Assembly (NCBI RefSeq): GCF_003610195.1
Contig: NZ_RAPO01000009.1
Coordinates: 1-51,537 of the forward strand
DNA: 51,537 bases
Reading direction: 5' to 3'
Source: Halopiger aswanensis
GTDB lineage: Archaea; Halobacteriota; Halobacteria; Halobacteriales; Natrialbaceae
Shown piece after piece: positions 34,541 through 44,131 of this stretch. The notes below the pieces were generated by a model. The model worked only from the letters and a program-made list of their open reading frames with translations. It did not search any database and was not told the origin of the DNA. Numbering within the stretch: the stretch's first letter is position 1; the number at the start of each line of letters is the position of its first letter. A program made the translations under genes and the position numbers.

Positions 34541-35501
34541 CCGATGGCTGGCGTAGTGGTGACTGCACGCAGGTAGCGACGGTTTTGACAGTGTCAAGGC
34601 GACGGGCTTGGACCGCCGCGCCCACCGCCGGCCGGGCAGCCGCCGCTCACGTCGAGAGGCGCCGCGCCGGTTGCGGTGCCACAGTGGGCGCGGCGCCCCT
34701 TGAGTCGGTGGTTGCCGCCCCGCTCGTCGTCGGCCACGCCGCTGGTCCGCTCTGACCGAGCGGGCCCACTGCGTCGCCCGGTCTGCAGGCGGAGCGCTCG
34801 AATTCTCCAAACTTAGATGTATTCGGAAATATATCGAACTCCTAGAATCTATCTGCTCGATTCCACGGGTATGCGCGGGTGGAACTAGACATCGAGGTAT
34901 CGACTACGCATCCAAGAAGCGCGTAGTGAATCTCGGATCAAGGAATTGTATTCATCCTATTGATCCCAATTTCTCCCACGATTGTGCACTTCCTCTCGAG
35001 CCAGGCGCCGGCCGTCGAGAGGCTGCCCTGCCAGGGCTGGTCCATCGCGCATTGCCACGGATCACAAAGATATCAGAATAGGGAATAGTATCTCAAACAG
35101 AAAATTTGGCTGCATCTGCGGGCTCGGTCGGGCCTCAGACCCACAGCGAATGAGGGAATCGCAGCGTGCCAACTGCAGCCCCGGGTTGGCTGCCGTGCCC
35201 CAGCGGCCATTGGACGAGCGGCGTAGCGCAAATCGGCGGTCTGGGGCGTAAGCGCCCGCCAGGCATCGCTGGTCGGGCACGGCCGAGCGAGCCGATAACT
35301 ATAATAAACATTAATTTGGTACCAGCCAACGTCGCTGAGTCGGGGGTGTAGGCTACTTGATTTACGAAAGTACTTGTGTAATCTATCGGCGCCGGCTCCG
35401 GGGCTACTGGCGATGACTGGGCTTTGACCATGTCAAACGACAGGGAGTGCCCGCGTACGGTGGGATGGCGCCCCCGTTTCGAGCCCGATCCCCGCCTGCA
35501 G
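34541..35501. other. Decayed gene-free region
   Basis: Very GC-rich, low-complexity DNA (34560-34800), then A/T-rich DNA. No frame has convincing protein character on either strand. It probably consists of remnants next to the glmS tail. Confidence 0.5.
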
Positions 35502-36293
35502 TTAGTTCCCAGGAGGGGCTGGCGTTTGCAGGGTGACTTCAATCACGTTCGCCGAATCGACGATGCGGTCCGGGACCGTCGTCGAAAACCGCTCCCCGCG
35601 CATGCGACTCGTTGGCGCGGACAGGCTGATCGCTCCGTAGACGGTCTCGTCGTGGATGATCGGCGCCGCGACGGCGCGGACCCCGGCGATCTGTTCCTCG
35701 TCGTTGCGGGCGAAGCCGTCGGCACGGACGTCCTCGAGCTCGGCCCGTAAGGTCGCTTCGTCAGTGATTGTGTTCGGCGTGCGCGGCACGAACTCATAGC
35801 CGTCGAGGATGTCATCGCGGCGCTCCGGGGGCTGATGCGCCAGAATCGCTTTGCTGGCTGCCGAACAGTGGAGATTCCGTCTGGGGAACCCCTTGATCTG
35901 CGTGTAGAGATCCTCGCCGACGGCATCCGGGCCGAACTGCTCATAGAGGAGAATTTCTCGACCATGGCTTTCCACAACCAGATGGCTGGCTTCACCCGTC
36001 TCTTGGGCGAGTTTATCGACTTCGGACTTCCCGGCCTGATAGAGGCGCGAGCGCGACCGGACGTATTCGCCGAGTGGCAGCGCAAAGAAGCCAACGTGAT
36101 ACTCGCCGTTGCTCGTCCGAACATAGCCGAGCTCCTGCAGCGTCTGGAGGTAGGTATGGGTGGTCCCGGGCGACCGGTCGATCTGCGTGGCGATCTCCGA
36201 AACGGTCGCCCCTTCTTCATCCCGGACCACGTTGAGGATTTCAAACGCTAACTCCACGGATTGAATCCGTCGTGGGCGTCGGTCGTCGGCCAT
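35502..36293 (-). CDS. IclR family transcriptional regulator (second)
   Basis: 263 residues from ATG 36293 (MADDRRPRRIQSVELAFEIL). The winged helix is about 10-70 (VSEIATQIDRSPGTTHTYLQ as helix-turn-helix). The effector domain has LHCSAASKAILAHQPPE and IAGVRAVAAPIIHDETVYGA. It is divergent from the ABC ATPase gene with 142 bp between starts, so it is the likely regulator of the second sugar locus. I found no clear operator palindrome in the gap. Confidence 0.9.
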   Translation of the reverse strand: MADDRRPRRIQSVELAFEILNVVRDEEGATVSEIATQIDRSPGTTHTYLQTLQELGYVRTSNGEYHVGFFALPLGEYVRSRSRLYQAGKSEVDKLAQETGEASHLVVESHGREILLYEQFGPDAVGEDLYTQIKGFPRRNLHCSAASKAILAHQPPERRDDILDGYEFVPRTPNTITDEATLRAELEDVRADGFARNDEEQIAGVRAVAAPIIHDETVYGAISLSAPTSRMRGERFSTTVPDRIVDSANVIEVTLQTPAPPGN

Positions 36294-36397
36294 ACAGGCC
36301 GATTCGGGGCAACCCACATAATTTTTTGGTATTGTCAAACTCGTGCGTGCGCTCAGTTCGCCGTTGGGGCCCGAGAAGCGCTGGTTTCCAACGGTAC

Positions 36398-36406
36398 CTT
36401 TTTATC
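36398..36406 (+). promoter_or_regulatory. TATA-like box of the second sugar locus
   Basis: CTTTTTATC lies 26-34 bases before the two possible starts of the ABC ATPase (36424, 36436). Confidence 0.45.
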
Positions 36407-36435
36407 CTTACCAACACAGATCGATGTACGTCACT

Positions 36436-37536
36436 ATGAGCGAAGTACGTCTCTCCGACGTAACAAAGGTGTATGACGATATTCTCGCCGTCGAGGAGAT
36501 CGATTTAACCGTTCGCGACGGTGAGTTCCTCGTGCTGGTCGGCCCCTCCGGGTGTGGGAAGTCAACGACGCTCCGGATGATCGCCGGCCTCGAGACGGTC
36601 ACCGCCGGGGAGATCGGCATCGGCGACCAAGTCGTCAACGAGGTGCGCCCGCAGGAGCGAGATATCGCAATGGTGTTCCAGAACTACGCGCTGTACCCGC
36701 ATATGACCGTGCGGGAGAACATGGCATTCGGCCTGAAACTGGCCGACGACTTTGACGAGGCCGAAATCGACACCCGCGTCGAGGAGGCGGCGGCCCTCCT
36801 TGAGATCCCGGAACTCCTCGACCAGTATCCGAAACAACTTTCGGGGGGCCAACAGCAGCGGGTCGCCCTCGGCCGGGCGATCGTCCGCGATCCGGACGTC
36901 TTCCTGATGGACGAACCGCTCAGTAATCTAGATGCGAAGTTGCGCACCCAGATGCGGACGGAACTGCAACGCATCCAGGAGGAACTCGGGGTGACGACGA
37001 TTTATGTTACCCACGATCAGACCGAAGCGATGACGATGGGGGATCGCATCGCGATCCTCAACGAGGGCCAACTCCAACAGGTCGCCCGCCCGGAGGTGTG
37101 TTATGACCGCCCGAACAACCAGTTCGTCGCCGGCTTCATCGGCTCGCCCAGTATGAACTTCTTCGAGGTGACCGTCTCACCGACCGACGAGGGGGTGCGG
37201 GTCGAAGGCGACGGGTTCGACACGACGCTGCCGGTGACACTGGATGCCGGCGAGTACACCCTCGGCGTCCGGCCGGAGGATTTCACCGCGACAGACGGGC
37301 CTGGCCGACTCGAGACGGTCGTCGACGTCGTCGAACCGATGGGGGCCGACAATTTCCTCTATCTCCATCCCGATGATGGCGAAAACGAGATTATTGCGCG
37401 TGTTGACAGCGAGTTCCGCCCGGAAGCCGGCGACACGGTTGGGCTCGACTTCGCCGCGGTCGACGCCCACTTTTTCGAGCCGACCGGCGACCGCGTTCCG
37501 CTTAACGACGAATTCGAATCCGTGACAACCGCCTAA
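36436..37536 (+). CDS. Sugar ABC transporter ATP-binding protein (second system)
   Basis: 366 residues from ATG 36436 (MSEVRLSDVTKVYDDILAVE). An in-frame ATG at 36424 adds four residues. Walker A is VGPSGCGKST (35-44), the Q-loop FQNYALYPH, the signature LSGGQQQRVALGRAI, Walker B DVFLMDEPLSNLD and the switch YVTHDQTEAM. A MalK-type C-terminal regulatory domain follows (LGVRPEDFTATDGP). It is the first gene of the second locus. The permeases and binding protein lie 0.9 kb downstream, after a creatininase-family gene. Confidence 0.95.
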   Translation: MSEVRLSDVTKVYDDILAVEEIDLTVRDGEFLVLVGPSGCGKSTTLRMIAGLETVTAGEIGIGDQVVNEVRPQERDIAMVFQNYALYPHMTVRENMAFGLKLADDFDEAEIDTRVEEAAALLEIPELLDQYPKQLSGGQQQRVALGRAIVRDPDVFLMDEPLSNLDAKLRTQMRTELQRIQEELGVTTIYVTHDQTEAMTMGDRIAILNEGQLQQVARPEVCYDRPNNQFVAGFIGSPSMNFFEVTVSPTDEGVRVEGDGFDTTLPVTLDAGEYTLGVRPEDFTATDGPGRLETVVDVVEPMGADNFLYLHPDDGENEIIARVDSEFRPEAGDTVGLDFAAVDAHFFEPTGDRVPLNDEFESVTTA

Positions 37537-37540
37537 AACC

Positions 37541-38344
37541 ATGCTATACGACGCTATTGGAGCCACAAGTAGTGAGTGGGCCGGGAAATCATACGCCGAG
37601 ATCAAAGCGACCGCGGCGAAGGATGGCTCCCTCCTCGTGATCCCGGTCGGCAGTATCGAACAACACGGCCACCATCTTCCCGTCGCGACCGATACCATTC
37701 TCGTTGAGGCGATGGTCGCCGGGGCCGCAGAACGGGCGCCCGAGGATGCCCCGGTCCTGGTCGTTCCGCCGGTCTGGAGTGGCTTCTCCCCCCATCACCT
37801 CTCGTTCGGGGGAACGCTCTCCCTCGAGTTCGCGAACCTGCGCGCCGTCCTCGAGGACGTTGCGGTAACCGGGATCGAAAACGGATTCGATGCCGTCTGT
37901 TTCGTGAACGGCCACGGCGGGAATATGGCGCTGATCAACGCGGCGGTCAGTACGGTCGGCACCTCGACCGACGCCGAAGTGCTCGGGACGACGTATTTTA
38001 CGCTGGCTACCGACGAAATCGAGGCCCTCCGGGAGAGCGAGATCGGGGGGATGGCCCACGGCGGGGAGTACGAAACGTCGCTCATGCTCCATCTCCGCCC
38101 GGATCTCGTGGCCGAGCAGGAACGGGCGACTGCCACCGTGTTGGACGAGCCCTACGACTGGGGCGGCAGCGACCTGCTGGACGGCGGCACGGTGGCCGTC
38201 TATCGCGGGTTCGACGAGTACTCCGAATCCGGGGCGATCGGAGCGCCCGAACTGGCCAGCGCCGAAAAGGGCGCCCGCATCTACGACATCGTCACGGAGG
38301 AACTCGCGGCCCTGTTCGTCGCGATCTACGAACAGAACGCGTGA
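37541..38344 (+). CDS. Creatininase family amidohydrolase
   Basis: 267 residues, 4 bases after the ATPase stop. The metal-binding motifs of the creatininase fold are VGSIEQHGHHLPVATDT (E40, H42, D51), VNGHGGNMALIN (H125) and MAHGGEYETSLML (Glu). Members hydrolyse cyclic or linear amides, for example creatinine and formamide-type intermediates of cofactor synthesis. The substrate here is unknown. Its place between the ATPase and the binding protein in an amino-sugar locus suggests an amide of an imported compound. Cytoplasmic. Confidence 0.88.
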   Translation: MLYDAIGATSSEWAGKSYAEIKATAAKDGSLLVIPVGSIEQHGHHLPVATDTILVEAMVAGAAERAPEDAPVLVVPPVWSGFSPHHLSFGGTLSLEFANLRAVLEDVAVTGIENGFDAVCFVNGHGGNMALINAAVSTVGTSTDAEVLGTTYFTLATDEIEALRESEIGGMAHGGEYETSLMLHLRPDLVAEQERATATVLDEPYDWGGSDLLDGGTVAVYRGFDEYSESGAIGAPELASAEKGARIYDIVTEELAALFVAIYEQNA

Positions 38345-38394
38345 CAAAACCCAATCATATCCATTGTTTATTATAATTAAAAATATATTTCCCG

Positions 38395-38405
38395 GTATAT
38401 TTTAA
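38395..38405 (+). promoter_or_regulatory. TATA-like box of the binding-protein operon
   Basis: GGTATATTTTAATAG (about 38394-38408) lies roughly 30 bases before ATG 38432, in a 70-base A/T-rich spacer. Strong expression of the binding protein is likely. Confidence 0.45.
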
Positions 38406-38431
38406 TAGTGTCAGCATAAGGGTTAGTGCAT

Positions 38432-39739
38432 ATGCCGAACGACCAGCCAGACACAGTTGAGGGGAACGGAATTGACCGACGGCAGATAATGAAAGGCCTT
38501 GGCGCCGGCGGGATTATCGCGCTGTCCGGCTGTCTCGGCGGTGGCGACGATGGGAGCGACAACGCCGACATTCAGTTCCTGACGATGGGTGTTGGAGATA
38601 ATATCCAGGAGTACTTTGAGGAAAATAATGCGCAGTTTGAGGAGGAGTACGACGTCACGATCGATTTCACGAGCGTTACCTGGGATAACGCCCAGCAGAC
38701 CGTCAATAACCGCGTCGACGGCGGCGAAGCCCCGGACGTTGCGCGCTGGCCTGCCCGGTGGATTCCACAGCTCGTCGGAAAGGACGCCCTTGAGCCCATC
38801 GATGACCTGATGGAAAGCGAGTGGGGCGACCGGTTCTACGACGGGATGGCCGAGGGGTGTACGTACCAAGGGAGCTACTACGGGGCGCCGTGGGCCGCGT
38901 CGAACAAGTGCTTCTACTACAACAAAGACGTCTTCGAGGCTGCTGGCCTTGATCCCGAAGACCCCCAACTCGATACGTGGGAGGATATGCTCGCAGCAGC
39001 CCAACAGATCCGTGATGAGACGGAGACGCCGGCGCTCGGGCTCGCGGGTGCCGATGCCATCGAGACCGGGTCGCAGTATTACCACTACCACTGGTCACAC
39101 GGGGCGGACCTGATCGACGACGATGGCAACCCCGTCGTCAACTCGAGCGAGGCGGTCGACGCCTTGTCCTTCTATGCGGACCTCCACCTCGAGCACGAGG
39201 TGACGCAGTCGTCGCCGCTCTCGTCGACGCGGCAGGACATCCGCCAGTTGTTCGAGACCGGCGAACTGGGGATGGTCATCGCCCACGTCTACACCGGCCT
39301 CAACATCGACGAAGCGAAGGAAAACGGGGAGGTGGATTTCGACTACGGGATCGTCCAGGTGCCTGCCGGGCCCGAAGGCCGGTACAGTCTGAATACGATC
39401 GACGCGATCTCGATCTTCAGCCAGACCGAAGTCCGCGATCTGGCCGAAGACCTGCTCCGGTTCTACTTTGACGAGGATCGCCACTTCGAATACGCGACCA
39501 ACAAAGGATTCATGCCGACGATCGAAGCGGTCGGCGAGCGTGATCACTTCCAAGATTCGGAGAACTGGGCTCCGTACATTGAGGCCGCCCAGTACGCTCG
39601 TGCCCGGCCGAAACTCTCGAACTTCAACGAGTTTAACAACCGGATGGTCCAGGCGATCCAGGAAGCGCTGGGCGACCAGAAATCGCCCCAGGACGCGCTT
39701 GATGACGCGCAATCCGATCTCGAAGAGCTGATGGGATAA
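38432..39739 (+). CDS. Sugar-binding lipoprotein of ABC transporter (second), Tat-exported
   Basis: 435 residues from ATG 38432 (MPNDQPDTVEGNGIDRRQIM). The Tat motif DRRQIMKGLGAGG and lipobox LSGC are near residue 31, followed by a short Gly/Asp linker. The mature part is a family 1 solute-binding protein (WTRW-like PARWIPQLVGKDALEPIDDL, WAASNKCFYYNKDVFEAAGL). It begins the cluster of binding protein and two permeases with its own promoter. The ligand is unknown; secreted GH20 and GH109 enzymes in the locus suggest an amino sugar or short glycan. Confidence 0.92.
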   Translation: MPNDQPDTVEGNGIDRRQIMKGLGAGGIIALSGCLGGGDDGSDNADIQFLTMGVGDNIQEYFEENNAQFEEEYDVTIDFTSVTWDNAQQTVNNRVDGGEAPDVARWPARWIPQLVGKDALEPIDDLMESEWGDRFYDGMAEGCTYQGSYYGAPWAASNKCFYYNKDVFEAAGLDPEDPQLDTWEDMLAAAQQIRDETETPALGLAGADAIETGSQYYHYHWSHGADLIDDDGNPVVNSSEAVDALSFYADLHLEHEVTQSSPLSSTRQDIRQLFETGELGMVIAHVYTGLNIDEAKENGEVDFDYGIVQVPAGPEGRYSLNTIDAISIFSQTEVRDLAEDLLRFYFDEDRHFEYATNKGFMPTIEAVGERDHFQDSENWAPYIEAAQYARARPKLSNFNEFNNRMVQAIQEALGDQKSPQDALDDAQSDLEELMG

Positions 39740-39748
39740 CGTTGATTT

Positions 39749-40687
39749 ATGAGTCTTGCAGAAGAATACACGGAGACACCACCCGATTCACGGCTCAAGC
39801 GGAGCCTGACGTATCTCTGGCAGCAGCGACGCGCATACCTGCTCATCGCACCGGTTGCGCTCTTCCTGTGCAGTGTGATTGCGTATCCGATCTTAGAGAC
39901 GTTCCGGCTCTCGCTGTACGAATCGCCGGCTGATTCGAACATTGAAACGTACGTCGGATTACAGCACTACGTAGAAATCTTTAACAGTGATATCTTCTAC
40001 CAACTGCTCTGGCAGACCGGTCGTTGGGTCGTTGTCGGCGTTGCCGGGAAGGCACTGCTTGGCTTACTGATTGCGGTCCATCTCAATCAGGATATCCGCG
40101 GCCGGAAGTTCTTCCGGACGGCGTTCCTGATTCCGTGGGGGATCCCGTACGCGATCTCCGCGGTCGTGTTCCGCTGGATCGAACATCCCCAATACGGCTA
40201 CCTCAACGCCATCCTACTAGAATTGGGGCTCATCGACCAAGGGATCGGCATTCTCGGGGATCCGAATATCGCCTGGATCGGCGTCGTCGTCGCTGATATC
40301 TGGATCGGAACCCCGTTCATGGCGATCATTTTCCTGGCTGGACTGCAGTCGATCCCACAGGAGCTGTATGAGGCAGCGGCGATCGATGGCGCAGAGAAGT
40401 GGCAGCAGTTCCGCTACATTACGCTTCCGCAGCTGAAGCCGGTTATTCTGATCGCAACACTGCTCTCGACGATTTGGACCTTCGTCAGCTTCGATACGAT
40501 CTGGACGATGACTGGTGGTGGCCCGATCAACACGACCTCAACGCTGGTCATCTGGATCTACCAAGTCGGCCTTGAGAACGGCAATCTCGGCAGGGGAGCC
40601 GCGTACAGCGTGGTTGGCTTCGTGTTCCTGCTCGTGTTCGCCATCATCTACCTGCGGATCTACACGTCCGGAGGTGAAGAACTATGA
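39749..40687 (+). CDS. Sugar ABC transporter permease, MalF type (second)
   Basis: 312 residues, six predicted membrane helices (first: AYLLIAPVALFLCSVIAYPI). The EAA loop is EAAAIDGAEKWQQFRYITLP. It lies 9 bases after the binding-protein gene and overlaps the next permease by four bases, so they form one operon. Confidence 0.92.
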   Translation: MSLAEEYTETPPDSRLKRSLTYLWQQRRAYLLIAPVALFLCSVIAYPILETFRLSLYESPADSNIETYVGLQHYVEIFNSDIFYQLLWQTGRWVVVGVAGKALLGLLIAVHLNQDIRGRKFFRTAFLIPWGIPYAISAVVFRWIEHPQYGYLNAILLELGLIDQGIGILGDPNIAWIGVVVADIWIGTPFMAIIFLAGLQSIPQELYEAAAIDGAEKWQQFRYITLPQLKPVILIATLLSTIWTFVSFDTIWTMTGGGPINTTSTLVIWIYQVGLENGNLGRGAAYSVVGFVFLLVFAIIYLRIYTSGGEEL

Positions 40688-41529
40688 CGATGGCTGGCCA
40701 CGACCAAACGGGCCTCCGCAAAGTCCGCATCTACGGCGTCCTCATTGCCTTGCTCGGGCTGATGATGTTCCCGTTCTACGCGATGTTCTCGAGCACGCTC
40801 AAGTCGGAGTCGGAGATGTTCTCCAGCCCGGCGACACTCGTTCCGACGGACCCCTCGGTTGAGGCCTACCTCGCGGTCTGGACGCAGACGGACGTGTTGC
40901 TGTGGATCGCGAACAGTTTCCTCATCTCGATCGGTACGGTCGTGCTGACGCTGCTGCTCGCGATTCCGGCCGCCTACTCGTGTGCACGCAACGAGTTCAT
41001 CGGCAAGCGGGTCTTCCTCCTTGGGGTCCTGGTTGTGCAGATGTTCGCGCCCGTGGTGTTGATCGTCGGGTTGTTCGACGTGATCACGAGCTTCGGGCTG
41101 TTCAACAGCTATCTGGCGGTCATCATCCCGGCAGCAGCGTTTACACTCCCATTCAACGTGTGGATGTTGTACGGCTACTTCAAGACGATTCCCGTCTCGT
41201 TGGAGGAGGCGGCCCGCATCGACGGCGCCTCGCAGTTGCAGATCCTCACGAAGGTCGTGTTGCCGCTCACGAAACCGGCACTGGTCGCCAGCATCACGTA
41301 CACGTTCCTCTACGCGTGGAACCGGCTCCTCTTCGTCTTGACCTTCCTCACGGACGCCTCGAAGTACAACATCCCGCGGGGCGTGTTCTCGATGGTCGGG
41401 GCACTCCAGACGGACTGGCGGATGATGCTGACTGTGTCGGTCATCGGGATTCTGCCGCTCTTGATCCTGTTTGCCTTCCTTGAAGAGTACATCGTGAGCG
41501 GGATGACCGCCGGCGCTGTCAAAGAGTAG
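40684..41529 (+). CDS. Sugar ABC transporter permease, MalG type (second)
   Basis: 281 residues. The EAA loop is EAARIDGASQLQILTKVVLP and the C-terminus FAFLEEYIVSGMTAGAVKE is typical of MalG-like subunits. With the MalF-like protein it forms the channel driven by the ATPase encoded at 36436-37536. Its start codon overlaps the preceding stop. Confidence 0.92.
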   Translation: MTMAGHDQTGLRKVRIYGVLIALLGLMMFPFYAMFSSTLKSESEMFSSPATLVPTDPSVEAYLAVWTQTDVLLWIANSFLISIGTVVLTLLLAIPAAYSCARNEFIGKRVFLLGVLVVQMFAPVVLIVGLFDVITSFGLFNSYLAVIIPAAAFTLPFNVWMLYGYFKTIPVSLEEAARIDGASQLQILTKVVLPLTKPALVASITYTFLYAWNRLLFVLTFLTDASKYNIPRGVFSMVGALQTDWRMMLTVSVIGILPLLILFAFLEEYIVSGMTAGAVKE

Positions 41530-41593
41530 CACAGCCCACGCTCCCTTTTTGCGACACCCAAACCACTAACACGAGGCCGGTCGTACGACCGCT

Positions 41594-42733
41594 ATGGAGT
41601 TCGCGATCTGGGGTTATCCTTGGGATCTTCGGGACGAGGGGCCCACCCGCGTCGCCACTCGTCTCCGCGAGATCGGTGTCTCGGAACTGAATCTGGCAAC
41701 CAATTACCACACCGTCCAAGCGTTCACACCGCACAATCCAACCCGTCGAACGCACTTTGCGCGGGCGAGTTCGTACTTCAGACCCGATGATCGGTATGGC
41801 CGGCTCGAGCCGGTGCCCTACGAGGGAATGGAGGGGGATTGGGTCGACGAGATCGCCGACCAAGTCCCGGATCTCACACTGACCGCGTGGACCGTCGGGT
41901 GCCACAATTCCCGTCTGGGAATGGCGCACCCCGATCTCACGATCGAGTCCCCCCATGGCGATGACCTCGTCTTCGGACTCTGTCCGACGAATCCGGCTGT
42001 CCACGAGTACCTCGTCGCCGTCGTCGGGGATCTGGCCGATCGCGACCAGTTCGACCGGATCGAACTGGAGACATTCGATTACTTCTACGGCACTGGGTTT
42101 GGCTGGCATCACCAGAAAATCCATGCCCGGCTCGGTACCCTCGGTGAGTTTCTACTCGGGTTGTGTTTCTGCGAGCACTGTCGGGCAGCGGCAGCGGACG
42201 CCGGTATCGATGTCGAGACAGTCCGAGAAACGGCTGCGCAAACGCTTGATCACATCGTTGCCGGCCGTGTGCCGCACGACCTCAGTCCGGACCGGTGGCT
42301 GCGATCGCAGCCGGCCGTCGCCGACTACGTCGATCTGCGGGAGCGGACCCTGGCCGACCTGTATGCCGACCTCGCCGACGCCGCAGATGGGACACCACTC
42401 GGCTACTATGCCGGCATGCCAGACCCTGGCCGCGAGTGGCTCGTGGGTGCGGATCTGAATCGGCTAGCGGACTACGTCGATTATTACTGCGTTCCGGCGT
42501 ATGAATCCTCTCGAGACGCCGTGCTCGATGCGTACCGGACCGTCGACGAGCTGACGCCGGAGATCCCGATCCACGTCGGGGTATTGCCTGGCCATCCCGC
42601 GATCCATGACGAAGCGACCGTTGTTGACATCGTTGACGGATTGCGGGCGATCGATGTCCCGCGGGTGTCGTTTTACAATTACGGCCTCCTGCCGGAGCGA
42701 TCGCTCGAGTGGATTGAGTCGGCGACGCACTAA
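41594..42733 (+). CDS. Predicted TIM-barrel, glycoside-hydrolase-like protein
   Basis: 379 residues, no signal peptide, so cytoplasmic. Visible features are MEFAIWGYPWDLRDEGPTRV, a VSELNLATNYHTVQAF strand, IELETFDYFYGTGFGWHHQK with acidic residues in a likely active-site strand, a metal-type motif CFCEHCRAAAADAG (near 193-206), and regular beta/alpha spacing to the end (RVSFYNYGLLPERSLEWIES). The cysteine motif and following helix resemble the CYCEDC region of GH42 enzymes. I cannot assign a family. It probably handles the sugar imported by the adjacent transporter. Confidence 0.6.
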   Translation: MEFAIWGYPWDLRDEGPTRVATRLREIGVSELNLATNYHTVQAFTPHNPTRRTHFARASSYFRPDDRYGRLEPVPYEGMEGDWVDEIADQVPDLTLTAWTVGCHNSRLGMAHPDLTIESPHGDDLVFGLCPTNPAVHEYLVAVVGDLADRDQFDRIELETFDYFYGTGFGWHHQKIHARLGTLGEFLLGLCFCEHCRAAAADAGIDVETVRETAAQTLDHIVAGRVPHDLSPDRWLRSQPAVADYVDLRERTLADLYADLADAADGTPLGYYAGMPDPGREWLVGADLNRLADYVDYYCVPAYESSRDAVLDAYRTVDELTPEIPIHVGVLPGHPAIHDEATVVDIVDGLRAIDVPRVSFYNYGLLPERSLEWIESATH

Positions 42734-42808
42734 CCGTGTCGGGGCAGCCGTGCCCGTCGCTGTCGGCGAGACGGTACCTTCATTGTGGTTCACGAATCAG
42801 CACCGTGC

Positions 42809-43975
42809 ATGGAGATCACAGACGTGACTGCGACGACCGTCGATGTGCCGCTGATCGAGCTCGACGACCCCCTTGGCATCGGGCCCTACGTGACCAACCA
42901 TGGACAGGTCGAGTCGATGGAACGCGTGCTCGTCCGCGTGGAGACGGATGCGGACATCGCTGGTTGGGGGGAAATGCGGACCTTTCTCTCGGCCGAAGCA
43001 ACGGAATCCGTCCTCGAGGACGGGATTGGGCCGCTGATTGAGGGCCAATCGCCGTTCGAGGTCGAACGGCTCCGCCGACAGGTATTCATCGAGTACACCA
43101 ATATCGAACTGTTTTTCGCCGCCGTCGAAACGGCCTGCTGGGATATCGTTGGGAAAGCACTGAACAAGCCCGTGTACGAGCTGCTCGGCGGGGCGACTGC
43201 CCCCGAGCAGACGGAAGCGCTGAATGCCGACGCGGCCGATGCAGAGTCCCGCCCCGATCGTGAGGTGGAGTTCGCGTTCTGTCTCGGGATCCTGCCGCCA
43301 GAAGAGTCACGCTCCAAGGCACGCGAAGCACTTGAGGCTGGCTTTTCGGTACTCAAAACGAAAGCCGGCCGCGACTGGCAACAAGACGTCGCTCGCATTG
43401 AGGCGATGCACGACGAGGTTGATGGGGAACTTGAGTTCCGGTTAGATCCAAATCAGGGGTGGTCGCTCGATGAAGCCGTCCGCGTCGGCGCCGCACTCGA
43501 AGATTCGGGGATCTATCTCCAGTATATGGAGCAGCCGATTCGGGTCAACAATCATACCTCGCTCGCAACGCTTCGGCAGCGGTTACGACAACCGATCGCG
43601 CCGAACGAGGATACCTATATCCCGAACAACCTTCGATCGCTCATCAATAACGGAGCGATGGACGTTGCTGTCCTTGATCTCACCCCTGCTGGTGGGATCA
43701 CTGGTCTTCGGCAACAGGCTGCCATCGTCGAGGATGCCGGCGTCCCGTATACGCATCATTGCGCGTTCGACCTTGGGATTCGAACGGCGGCGATCCTCCA
43801 TGCCGTCCACGGGCTCCCGGGCTTCTCGCTCCCGCCGGACACGACCTACTACGCATGGGAGGAAGATATCCTCGAGGAACCGTTCGCACTCGCCGACGGC
43901 CGGATGACCGTCCCAGATGCGCCTGGACTTGGCGTGGACATCGATCTAGATGCGATCGAGAAGTTCCAAGTGTAA
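42809..43975 (+). CDS. Enolase superfamily enzyme (mandelate racemase/muconate lactonizing type)
   Basis: 388 residues from ATG 42809 (MEITDVTATTVDVPLIELDD). The capping domain is 1-130. The barrel carries KTKAG (K183, K185), metal ligands D213 (RLDPNQ), E241 (YMEQP) and E267 (PNED), and a C-terminal HHCAFDLG with a possible catalytic His. Members abstract an alpha proton of carboxylates: sugar acid dehydratases, epimerases or cycloisomerases. The K-x-K pair alone does not settle which. In this locus a sugar-acid dehydratase or an amino-acid-derivative racemase is plausible. Confidence 0.85.
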   Translation: MEITDVTATTVDVPLIELDDPLGIGPYVTNHGQVESMERVLVRVETDADIAGWGEMRTFLSAEATESVLEDGIGPLIEGQSPFEVERLRRQVFIEYTNIELFFAAVETACWDIVGKALNKPVYELLGGATAPEQTEALNADAADAESRPDREVEFAFCLGILPPEESRSKAREALEAGFSVLKTKAGRDWQQDVARIEAMHDEVDGELEFRLDPNQGWSLDEAVRVGAALEDSGIYLQYMEQPIRVNNHTSLATLRQRLRQPIAPNEDTYIPNNLRSLINNGAMDVAVLDLTPAGGITGLRQQAAIVEDAGVPYTHHCAFDLGIRTAAILHAVHGLPGFSLPPDTTYYAWEEDILEEPFALADGRMTVPDAPGLGVDIDLDAIEKFQV

Positions 43976-44100
43976 TTCGTATAATACTGGATGCTGGCAA
44001 CCTGTCGGCTAAGATCGTGGGACTGTCGTAGGTAGAACTACGTATTCGGCAGCGAGGAGGAACCGATCTTATAAACCTGAGTAGCAGCGGAGGATAATCT

Positions 44101-44110
44101 ATTTTATACC
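44101..44110 (+). promoter_or_regulatory. TATA-like box of the SDR operon
   Basis: ATTTTATACC lies about 27 bases before ATG 44132, so the transcript is probably leaderless. An inverted repeat CGTAG-N6-CTACG at 44027-44042 lies upstream and could be an operator. Confidence 0.5.
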
Positions 44111-44131
44111 TGAAAGAGTACAACGAAGCAC

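Noticed and set aside
34982-35542. Frames on both strands in the decayed region
   Set aside because: Overlapping frames of similar length on opposite strands, none with recognisable motifs.
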